From positions 1 to 7,678 of the forward strand of contig JAFTNI010000107.1 in the NCBI GenBank assembly GCA_017451975.1: 7,678 bases of DNA. The letters run 5' to 3'. The notes under the pieces are model-generated. The model saw nothing but the letters and a program-made list of their open reading frames with translations. It made no database searches and had not been told where the DNA came from. Position numbers and translations under genes: made by a program. Below are positions 1 through 5,813 of the stretch, piece by piece. This DNA comes from Clostridia bacterium (GTDB lineage: Bacteria; Bacillota; Clostridia; Oscillospirales; CAG-272). Numbering within the stretch: position 1 is the first letter of the stretch; each line of letters opens with the position of its first letter.

Positions 1-37
1 TTACAAATCAGCTGCTCTGCCATTGAGCCACACCAGC
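1..37 (-). tRNA. tRNA-Thr (anticodon TGT), 5' half only, cut by window edge
   Basis: Read on the minus strand from 37 down to 1, this is the 5' half of a tRNA. It has a 7-nt acceptor arm (GCTGGTG), TG at positions 8-9, a D arm with stem GCTC/GAGC around the loop AATGGCA, one linker A, a 5-nt anticodon stem strand (GCTGA) and the complete loop TTTGTAA. Bases 34-36 of the tRNA are TGT, which reads the threonine codon ACA. The 3' strand of the anticodon stem, the T arm and the acceptor 3' strand lie to the left of base 1, so base pairing of the outer stems cannot be checked. A consensus promoter stands 45 bases upstream of its 5' end. The gene may head a tRNA cluster, but that is not visible. 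Confidence 0.93.
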
Positions 38-44
38 TTATTTT

Positions 45-80
45 GTTACCGCCAAGGCGCTTTGCCCTCGCGACGGTAAC
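45..80 (-). repeat. Inverted repeat / hairpin in the tRNA-Thr leader
   Basis: A perfect 7-base inverted repeat, GTTACCG (45-51) and CGGTAAC (74-80), encloses 22 bases. On the minus strand the stem can extend by a G-T and a C-G pair. After a 3-nt bulge there is an inner 5-bp stem, AGGGC/GCCTT, closed by the loop AAAGC. The run that follows on the minus strand is AAAATAA, not T-rich, so this is not an intrinsic terminator. The outer arm overlaps positions about -5 to +2 of the predicted tRNA promoter. The full stem would therefore form only in RNA reading through from the kinase gene, or the palindrome acts at the DNA level. Its function is not known. Confidence 0.55.
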
Positions 81-81
81 A

Positions 82-110
82 AGTATATCACATTACTTTT
101 TATTTGTCAA
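82..110 (-). promoter_or_regulatory. Sigma-A promoter for tRNA-Thr
   Basis: On the minus strand there is a perfect -35 box TTGACA (105-110), a 17-base spacer, and the -10 box TATACT (82-87), one base off TATAAT. The expected start of transcription is near base 75, about 38 bases ahead of the tRNA 5' end. Just upstream of the -35 box (about 111-140) the minus strand is rich in A runs, like an UP element. This fits a strong stable-RNA promoter. It is the best-matching promoter in the window. Confidence 0.87.
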
Positions 111-128
111 TACCTTTTTTGAATTTTT

Positions 129-2156
129 TTAATTATTTTTTATTATATCAAAAGTGATTTCAACCTTGAAAAGGTCGCCGTCTATTTTTATATCAAAAAA
201 GCCGCTTTGAAGCTCTGTGAGGCTTCTCGCTATCGAAAGCCCAAGCCCGCTTCCTTCTGTGTTTCGCGAGCTGTCGCCACGCACAAAACGCTCCATAAGC
301 TCCTCGCTTGAAATATCGAGCTGTGCCGCGGAAATATTGCTGAAGGTTATATGTGCCTTCCCTGCCTTTGTTTCCGTTTTAAGGTAAACCCTCGTTCCCT
401 TCTGCGAATATTTACAGATATTATTAAGAAGATTATCGAATACGCGCCACACGAGCCCGCCGTCTGCAAAAACAACGGGGTTAGATTCGGCAAGTGTCAG
501 CACAGGCGTAAGCTTGTTTTCAGAAAGCTTGCCCTCGTATTCACCGCATGCCTGCGAAAGAAGCACGTTTATATCAAGCTCCTCTGCGTTTACGGCTATA
601 CAGCCTGATGTCGCCTTGGAAGCTTCTATAAGGTCCTCGGTGAGCTTTTTAAGCTTGGCCGATTGACGATCAAGCACCTCCAGGTATTCTGCGGCGTTTT
701 CGCTTTCAAGCCCTTCCTTTTTAAGCAAATCTACGTAATTTACAATAGACGTAAGCGGTGTTTTTATATCGTGTGAAACATTTGTAATAAGCTCTGCCTT
801 CATATGCTCGCTTTTCATTTTCTCGCCCAAAGCCGTTTTTAAGCCTTCGCCGATATTGTTAAGGTTTTCGCCGTGCTCACGCAGTGCGTGCGGCATACCC
901 GCAAGCTCTGCGCGGTAATCGAGGTTGCCGCCTGCCATTTCTCGTGCAGCTTTCTGCAGCTTTCTGAGCGAAAGCGTAACGTATATAACCAACGCTATCA
1001 GTGCAAGAAATTCAAAAATCCAGAACAGAATATATATTTCCGAGCCGGCCATAATGCAGAAAAGCTCCATCGCCTTCAGCACAATGAGTGCGCCGAGCGC
1101 TTGCCAGAAAAGCGAAACGTTTTTCATAAGGAAAATTGCACCTTGCCCAATAGCGCTGAACAATTTCTTTAAAAGCTTCAGTATGCGGTAGATAACCGTG
1201 TTTTTATACCACTTTTTTGCTTTTATTCTTGCGGCAAGCGTAACTATCGAAGCCGAAAGCATAACCGCGCACAGGCTTGAAACCATCACGAACATAGCAA
1301 CGGTAAACCATTCGTATTCGTCGCCGAGCGAAAGCTCGCTGAACGCGAGAATCAATATAAAGCACGCAAGCGCGCAAAAGCCCCAAAAGATATCGATCGG
1401 TATTCTGTTAAAAAACGAAAGCTTAAGCTCGCCTTCCCCGTTTCTCCCTGCAGATGCGCAGAGGAAAACAAGGGAAAGAAAGCACATAACTGCGGTAAAT
1501 ACCGCAAAAAGTATTATCCAATACTTCATATTTACGATAAAATCCACACCGCGCAGCGTATAGAAAAACCTATCCTCCGAGGAAAAATTTTTGCGTATAA
1601 ACGCGTTTACCGTATAGGTTATATCGGAAAGACTGTAATATCTCAAATCAAGCTCTCCCGTGCTGTGGGAATATATCCAATCGGAAATATAATGCTCTTT
1701 CCCGAAAGTTTCCATAAACTCAAACGCTTCTTTTTCCGTAGCAAAAATTTCGGTAAGCTCTTTTTCCTTATCCGCAGACATGAAGAATTCTTCATATTTG
1801 TATTCTATCTGGAAATCATCCTCAGAGCCATAGTCTGCTATAATGTTGCCGTTGCTATCTGATATAGTAAAGAATACGTTGCTGTTTTCGCGTGCGTACA
1901 TTTTGCGGTATTCGGAATCGTCTACGTTGCCCCCGTCAAGGTATTCGCGCATTACATAGCGTATGCGTACCTTATCGAAAGAAAAGACCTGCTCGGCAAC
2001 GCTTTCGCGAAAGGTTTGCCCGCCGTCCCAATACGCTCCCGTGCGTATCAGCACGGCTATGCCTGCCACGCTGAGAAAGAAAAGAAAAACAAACAGCGCC
2101 AGCAAAATCCACGTTGCAAGCTTCACCCAAAAATTGCAAGATAGGCTTTTTTTCAT
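129..2156 (-). CDS. Membrane sensor histidine kinase (two-component, HAMP-like linker)
   Basis: This 675-aa kinase is predicted to sense an external or membrane signal, autophosphorylate, and pass the phosphate to the regulator encoded just upstream. Hydrophobic segments sit near residues 13-37, 212-235, 254-274, 283-310, 350-371 and 375-396. A large domain (about 38-210) therefore lies outside the membrane, and the C-terminus is cytoplasmic. A HAMP-like linker follows (about 397-447). The H box NVSHDIKTPLTS has phospho-acceptor His462. The N box is DNLLNN (574-579), the F-box region MERFVRGDSSRN spans 621-632, and the G2 box GSGLGL spans 635-640. The usual DxGxG G1 box is replaced by a SNIS stretch near 606-609, a variant I recall in related Firmicute kinases. 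The ATG overlaps the regulator stop by one base (TAATG), with AGGGG as a plausible ribosome site, so translation is probably coupled. The signal is unknown. Confidence 0.93.
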   Translation of the reverse strand: MKKSLSCNFWVKLATWILLALFVFLFFLSVAGIAVLIRTGAYWDGGQTFRESVAEQVFSFDKVRIRYVMREYLDGGNVDDSEYRKMYARENSNVFFTISDSNGNIIADYGSEDDFQIEYKYEEFFMSADKEKELTEIFATEKEAFEFMETFGKEHYISDWIYSHSTGELDLRYYSLSDITYTVNAFIRKNFSSEDRFFYTLRGVDFIVNMKYWIILFAVFTAVMCFLSLVFLCASAGRNGEGELKLSFFNRIPIDIFWGFCALACFILILAFSELSLGDEYEWFTVAMFVMVSSLCAVMLSASIVTLAARIKAKKWYKNTVIYRILKLLKKLFSAIGQGAIFLMKNVSLFWQALGALIVLKAMELFCIMAGSEIYILFWIFEFLALIALVIYVTLSLRKLQKAAREMAGGNLDYRAELAGMPHALREHGENLNNIGEGLKTALGEKMKSEHMKAELITNVSHDIKTPLTSIVNYVDLLKKEGLESENAAEYLEVLDRQSAKLKKLTEDLIEASKATSGCIAVNAEELDINVLLSQACGEYEGKLSENKLTPVLTLAESNPVVFADGGLVWRVFDNLLNNICKYSQKGTRVYLKTETKAGKAHITFSNISAAQLDISSEELMERFVRGDSSRNTEGSGLGLSIARSLTELQSGFFDIKIDGDLFKVEITFDIIKNN

Positions 2157-2851
2157 TATTTTGTACCCCTGTCTATTTTATAACCCTGGCCCCATACAAC
2201 TTTTATGTATCTCGGCTCGGCGGGTGTTATTTCCAATTTTTCGCGCAGGTGGCGTATATGAACGGCAACGGCGTTTTCCGCGTTCAGCGGTATCTCGCCC
2301 CATACCTTGCGGTAAATTTCCTTGGGCGAAAATACGTTGCCCGGGTTCTGCATAAAAAGCTTGAGTATATCGTATTCGCGCGGGGTAAGCGGAACGACTT
2401 CGCCATCGAGCGTCACGATTTTTTCGCTGTCGTCGAGCACAATGCCGCCGTTAACTATTCTTGTTGGTCGCACTTCCCCGCCGCCAAGCTGAATATAGCG
2501 GCGTATATTGGAGCGCACGCGCGCCATCACCTCTACGGGGTTAAATGGCTTCGTTATATAATCGTCCGCGCCCATATTAAGCCCCAGAACCTTATCGGTA
2601 TCCTCCGATTTAGCCGTAAGCAATAATACGGGTACGTTGGAAAGCTCACGCATTTTTGCAAGCGCCGTTATACCGTCCATTTCGGGCATCATTATATCGA
2701 GCAGCACAAGGTGGATATCTTCCCTATCAACAATGGCAACGGCTTCTTTGCCGTTATATGCTTCGAATACGTTGTACCCCTCTGCCGTAAGGTAAATTTT
2801 CAGCGCGCTTACTATATCTTTTTCGTCATCACAAACGAGAATATTATACAT
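2156..2851 (-). CDS. OmpR/PhoB-family response regulator
   Basis: This 231-aa DNA-binding regulator is controlled by phosphorylation. The receiver domain (about 1-118) has the acidic pocket Asp8/Asp9, phospho-acceptor Asp52 in LLDIMMPEMDG, switch Thr79 in LLLTAK and Lys101 in YITKPF. The C-terminal winged helix (about 130-229) has LTPREYDILKLF, the recognition-helix region VHIRHLREKLE, and the wing VVWGQGYKI, all standard for the family. Length is normal. The start is supported by the ribosome site GAGGTGA (2856-2862), 4 bases before the ATG. The gene overlaps the kinase start by one base, so the pair is a single operon. An extended -10 promoter and a tandem 11-bp-period repeat upstream suggest autoregulation. 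It resembles VanR- or PhoP-like clostridial regulators, but the sequence does not name its regulon. Confidence 0.96.
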   Translation of the reverse strand: MYNILVCDDEKDIVSALKIYLTAEGYNVFEAYNGKEAVAIVDREDIHLVLLDIMMPEMDGITALAKMRELSNVPVLLLTAKSEDTDKVLGLNMGADDYITKPFNPVEVMARVRSNIRRYIQLGGGEVRPTRIVNGGIVLDDSEKIVTLDGEVVPLTPREYDILKLFMQNPGNVFSPKEIYRKVWGEIPLNAENAVAVHIRHLREKLEITPAEPRYIKVVWGQGYKIDRGTK

Positions 2852-2892
2852 TTTGTCACCTCATAAATTTTCGTGCGGAATTTACAAACATT

Positions 2893-2921
2893 ATTCTACC
2901 ACAAATTACATTAAATTACAA
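2893..2921 (-). promoter_or_regulatory. Promoter of the regulator/kinase operon (extended -10)
   Basis: On the minus strand TTGTAA (2916-2921) serves as a weak -35 box. After a 17-base spacer comes the -10 box TAGAAT (2893-2898), preceded by TGG, which gives the extended TGn motif. Transcription should start near 2886, leaving a short leader of about 35 bases before the regulator ATG. The poor -35 box and good extended -10 fit a promoter that depends on an activator. Confidence 0.7.
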
Positions 2922-2932
2922 TGTACAAATAT

Positions 2933-2951
2933 ATTAAGATTTCATTAAGAT
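2933..2951 (-). promoter_or_regulatory. Direct-repeat operator, probable response-regulator binding site
   Basis: Two identical 8-base copies (ATTAAGAT on the plus strand, 2933-2940 and 2944-2951) are separated by 3 bases, giving an 11-bp period, about one helical turn. Written as TTAAG-N6-TTAAG, the layout matches the head-to-tail sites bound by dimers of OmpR-family regulators, such as GTTAA-N6-GTTAA for SaeR. It ends 12 bases upstream of the -35 box of the adjacent operon, a usual activator position. That the neighbouring regulator binds here is inferred. Confidence 0.6.
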
Positions 2952-2952
2952 G

Positions 2953-2984
2953 AAAAATATGCCGATACCTGGCGGTATCGGCAT
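2953..2984 (-). terminator. Rho-independent terminator after the pyridoxal kinase gene
   Basis: A perfect 11-bp stem (2959-2969 with 2974-2984) closes on a 4-base loop (2970-2973). On the minus strand it is followed by one A and a run of five Ts (2957-2953). It starts 5 bases after the kinase stop codon. It ends the exporter/kinase operon and separates it from the promoter of the two-component operon. The other strand has no T run, so it acts in one direction only. Confidence 0.93.
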
Positions 2985-2989
2985 AAATC

Positions 2990-3826
2990 TTATTTGTCCA
3001 TTCTGTCTACAAGGTAAGGCACAAGCTCTTCAAAGTTTACGCCGTACTTTCTGTCGGGGCTGTTTTTTACGGTGGATTTGATGCATTCCACGGTGTAGTC
3101 TGTTGCAACCATAAGTGCATCTTCAACGCTTCTGCCGCGCATAAGCGCGCCTACGAAGGTGGAAGCATAAACGTCGCCCGTGCCGTGGTAGCTTTCGGGA
3201 ATTCTCTCGCGGAAATAGGAGAAATATTCTCCGCTTTCGCTGTTGTAAGCCATAACGCCGAGCTTGCCTTCCTCAAAGCTTACGCCTGTAAGCACAGCTG
3301 TTTTGCAGCCAAGCTCTGTAAGCTTTACGAGCATATCCTTAATATATTCCTCGCTGTAGCCTTCGCCAACGTAAGGAACGCCGAGCATAAAGGAAGCCTC
3401 TGTGATATTGGGCACGATAACGTCTGCCTTGCCGCAAAGCAAGCCCATGCGCTTTGCGAAAGCTTCTGTAAAGCCCTTGTAAAGCTTGCCGCCGTCTGCC
3501 ATAGCAGGGTCTACCACAACAACTGTCTTTTCCGTTTTGAAATCGGCAATAAGCTTTTCAGTAAGCTCTATCTGCTCGAAAGAGCCAAGGTAGCCTGTGT
3601 AGATAGCATCGAAATCAATGCCAGCGCTTTTCCAATGCTCACAGATGGGTGCGATCTCTTTTGTAAGATCGCAGAATGTGAAGCTCGGGAAAGCCGTGTG
3701 TGTTGAAAGCACCGCTGTGGGACTAACCGCCGCTTCTGCGCCCATTGCCGAAATTATAGGCAATGCAACTGTGAGCGAACATTTGCCCACGCAGGAAATA
3801 TCCTGAACAGTAACAATTCTTTTCAT
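2990..3826 (-). CDS. pdxK: Pyridoxal/pyridoxamine kinase (PdxK/PdxY type, ribokinase fold)
   Basis: This 278-aa cytoplasmic kinase should phosphorylate pyridoxal, pyridoxamine or pyridoxine with ATP in vitamin B6 salvage, giving pyridoxal 5'-phosphate or its precursors. Family marks in order are the N-terminal QDISCVGKCS (8-17), TGYLGS (77-82), VDPAMAD (105-111, the counterpart of VDPVMGD), VPNITEA (138-144) and the anion-hole motif GTGD (215-218) with catalytic Asp218. Length matches PdxY/PdxK proteins. The start is backed by GAGGA (3835-3839), 8 bases ahead of the ATG. The gene lies 34 bases after the larger ABC gene with no terminator between, so it is probably cotranscribed, and a strong terminator follows. 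PdxK and PdxY cannot be told apart by motif alone, and the related HMP kinase ThiD is less likely given the PdxY-like N-terminus. The symbol is a family-level assignment. Confidence 0.9.
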   Translation of the reverse strand: MKRIVTVQDISCVGKCSLTVALPIISAMGAEAAVSPTAVLSTHTAFPSFTFCDLTKEIAPICEHWKSAGIDFDAIYTGYLGSFEQIELTEKLIADFKTEKTVVVVDPAMADGGKLYKGFTEAFAKRMGLLCGKADVIVPNITEASFMLGVPYVGEGYSEEYIKDMLVKLTELGCKTAVLTGVSFEEGKLGVMAYNSESGEYFSYFRERIPESYHGTGDVYASTFVGALMRGRSVEDALMVATDYTVECIKSTVKNSPDRKYGVNFEELVPYLVDRMDK

Positions 3827-3860
3827 TTTTTGAATCCTCGATTCTAAGTAAAAATATAAT

Positions 3861-5486
3861 TTATTCGAGCTCGAAAGCGCCCGTATAAAGCTGGTAATAC
3901 TTACCCTTTTCGGTAATAAGTTCGTCGTGGTTGCCGCGTTCTATAATTCTGCCGCGTTCAAGCACCATTATAATGTCGGAGTTGCGAACTGTGGAAAGTC
4001 TGTGCGCGATAACGAACACCGTTCTGCCGTGCATAAGAGAGTCCATACCGGCGGAAACAATTGCTTCCGTTCTCGTGTCTATGCTCGACGTAGCTTCGTC
4101 GAGAATCATAACGGGCGGGTCTGCAACAGCGGCGTGTGCTATGGCGATAAGCTGGCGCTGACCTTGTGAAAGGTTTGCCCCACCGCCTGTGAGCATTGTA
4201 TCGTACCCCTGCGGCAAGCGGCTTATAAATTCGTCTGCGTTTGCAAGCTTTGCCGCCGCAACTATTTCTTCGTCTGTAGCATCGAGCTTACCGTAGCGGA
4301 TATTTTCCTTAACTGTGCCCGTAAAGAGGTTTGTTTCTTGCAAAACTATGCCAAGCGAATGGCGCAGATCTGCTTTTTTGATCTTGTTGATATTAATTCC
4401 GTCGTAGCGAACCTTACCGTCTGCTATATCGTAGAAACGGTTGATAAGGTTCGTAATGGTGGTTTTGCCCGCGCCTGTTGCTCCAACGAACGCCACCTTC
4501 TGGCCGGGCTCTGCATAAAGCGTGATATCGTGCAGAACAGTTTTTTCCTCCACATAGCCGAAGTCAACGTCTTTGAAGCGAACGTCACCTTTAAGGAGAG
4601 TATACGTTACAGTGCCGTCTGCCGCGTGGGGGTGCTTCCATGCCCATATACCCGTGTGCTCCTTGCACTCCGTAAGGTTGCCGTTCTCATCGTATTTTGC
4701 ATTTACGAGCGTTACGTAGCCTTCGTCGAGCTCGCTCTTTTCGTCCATCATTTTGAAGATACGCTTTGCACCTGCAAGCGCCATTGCAATGGAGTTGAGC
4801 TGTTGCGACATCTGTGTGATGGGGCGGGTGATCGAACGTGAAAGCTCAAGGAAAGGTATCATAACGCTTATGGTAAGCACAGATACCGCACCTGCAGCCG
4901 CAAGGCGGATATTGGGCACGCCCGCAACGGCGAGTGAGCCGCCTACGCAAGCAATGAGAACGTACTGCAAATAACCGAGGTTACCCATAATAGGCATAAG
5001 TATATTTGCAAATGTATTTGCCTTTCTTGCGTTATCGCGGAGCTCGTAATTGAGCTTATCAAATTCTTCTTTGGATTTTTCTTCGTGGTTGAAAACCTTA
5101 ACAACCTTCTGGCCGTGAATCATTTCTTCAATATAGCCGTCGAGTTTACCGAAGGCCTGCTGCTGTGCCATAAAGAAGCGCGCGCTGTTTCCGCCTATAT
5201 ATTTCGTTATAAGAATCATAAGGAAAAGCGAAAGCGCAGTAAACGCCGTAAGCGGAATGCTGAGCGCGAGCATAGCGAAGAAGGAAGCCACTATTGTAAC
5301 AGACATATTCACTATCTGCGGCAAGCTCTGCGCTATCATCTGCTCAAGTGTGTCTATATCATTTGTATAAAGGCTCATTACGTCGCCGAAGGAGTTTGTA
5401 TCGAAATATTTTATAGGGAGCGTCTGCATATGCGCGAACATATCGTCGCGTATGGTTTTAAGAACGCCCTGAGCAATAATTACCAT
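3861..5486 (-). CDS. C-terminal 541-residue fragment of the interrupted ABC half
   Basis: If translated on its own, this piece would start at a Met four codons after the TGA, near the end of the second membrane helix. No Shine-Dalgarno sequence precedes that ATG, so only termination-reinitiation could produce it. It keeps the remaining membrane helices, coupling segments and a full ATPase: Walker A GATGAGKTT (335-343), Q-loop Gln383, signature LSQGQ (439-443, Gly replaced by Gln), Walker B VMILDE with catalytic Glu464, and switch His495 in AHRLST. The usual Arg of the IAIAR stretch after the signature is His450 (codon CAC). Lacking the first helix and most of the second, it would be unlikely to fold as an exporter alone. 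It could conceivably pair with the N-terminal piece. Confidence 0.7.
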   Translation of the reverse strand: MVIIAQGVLKTIRDDMFAHMQTLPIKYFDTNSFGDVMSLYTNDIDTLEQMIAQSLPQIVNMSVTIVASFFAMLALSIPLTAFTALSLFLMILITKYIGGNSARFFMAQQQAFGKLDGYIEEMIHGQKVVKVFNHEEKSKEEFDKLNYELRDNARKANTFANILMPIMGNLGYLQYVLIACVGGSLAVAGVPNIRLAAAGAVSVLTISVMIPFLELSRSITRPITQMSQQLNSIAMALAGAKRIFKMMDEKSELDEGYVTLVNAKYDENGNLTECKEHTGIWAWKHPHAADGTVTYTLLKGDVRFKDVDFGYVEEKTVLHDITLYAEPGQKVAFVGATGAGKTTITNLINRFYDIADGKVRYDGININKIKKADLRHSLGIVLQETNLFTGTVKENIRYGKLDATDEEIVAAAKLANADEFISRLPQGYDTMLTGGGANLSQGQRQLIAIAHAAVADPPVMILDEATSSIDTRTEAIVSAGMDSLMHGRTVFVIAHRLSTVRNSDIIMVLERGRIIERGNHDELITEKGKYYQLYTGAFELE

Positions 5487-5495
5487 TATATATGA

Positions 5496-5813
5496 TCAAG
5501 CGAAAGTAGACGCTATGCCGCAGATATATATTATTGCAAGCTTGAGAAGCTCGAAGAAAAGCGGTGTGAAATCTGCTTTGCCGCCATCTTTCACAACCTG
5601 TACAAGCGGCTCAATGTAATCTTTAATAAGAGTTTCAAGGAAGGAAATGCCGTAAACACTGGCAATTGAGCTTACTACCGTGCAAAGCATTGCGATGGCA
5701 AAAAGCAGCTTATATTTTTTGAAAACGTAAGTAAGCACACGCTTAAGGACTTTAAGGTCCATAGGCGGCTTTTTGGGCTTTGAGCCCGTACCTTTTTTAT
5801 CTTCGTATGCCAT
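5496..5813 (-). CDS. N-terminal 105-residue fragment of the interrupted ABC half
   Basis: This reading frame begins at the true start of the larger ABC half and stops at the premature TGA. It has a basic, proline- and lysine-rich cytoplasmic tail (about 1-33), the first membrane helix (about 36-58), an external loop, and most of the second helix (about 87-105), where it ends abruptly after GIASTFA. There is no ATPase and no other domain, so it has no transport function alone. The frame continues without a break as TCA TAT ATA ATG into the downstream fragment, which shows the two pieces belong to one gene. Confidence 0.7.
   Translation of the reverse strand: MAYEDKKGTGSKPKKPPMDLKVLKRVLTYVFKKYKLLFAIAMLCTVVSSIASVYGISFLETLIKDYIEPLVQVVKDGGKADFTPLFFELLKLAIIYICGIASTFA

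Larger units (their letters stand above)
3861..5813 (-). pseudogene. ABC exporter half with the catalytic ATP site, interrupted by an in-frame TGA
   Basis: One continuous frame of 650 codons encodes a membrane-fused ABC half-transporter, broken only by TGA at codon 106 (5496-5498). Both sides are in the same frame, so this is a nonsense change and not a frameshift. Joined up, the protein has the usual six-helix domain, a family-typical insert with WAWKHPH before the ATPase, and a complete ATPase domain. The length is close to BmrD/YheH-type subunits. The ATG overlaps the stop of the upstream half by one base (TAATG), with AAAGGAG as ribosome site, so the two halves were evidently made together as a heterodimer. 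The substrate is unknown; relatives export drugs, lipids or peptides. The break may be a real mutation, a read error, or a stop that is read through. The sequence alone cannot decide. Confidence 0.8.

Noticed and set aside
45..80. Terminator for the histidine kinase operon
   Set aside because: The stem is good but is followed by AAAATAA on the minus strand, with no T run. It also overlaps the tRNA promoter start point.
946..965. Tandem 10-base repeat (GCAGCTTTCT twice)
   Set aside because: It lies inside the kinase gene in the linker helix, is not a multiple of three, and is explained by coding sequence. Two short copies are not a repeat array.
2114..2626. Plus-strand open frame of 170 codons opposite the response regulator
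   Set aside because: It is antisense to conserved receiver and winged-helix motifs and resembles no protein family.
5450..5498. Selenocysteine insertion at the internal TGA
   Set aside because: Bacterial Sec needs a hairpin directly after the UGA. The following bases are AT-rich with no evident stem, and Sec is not known in this part of ABC exporters.
5486..5510. Frameshift or insertion as the cause of the split ABC gene
   Set aside because: Both halves read in the same frame with only the stop and three sense codons between them, so no bases need to be added or removed.
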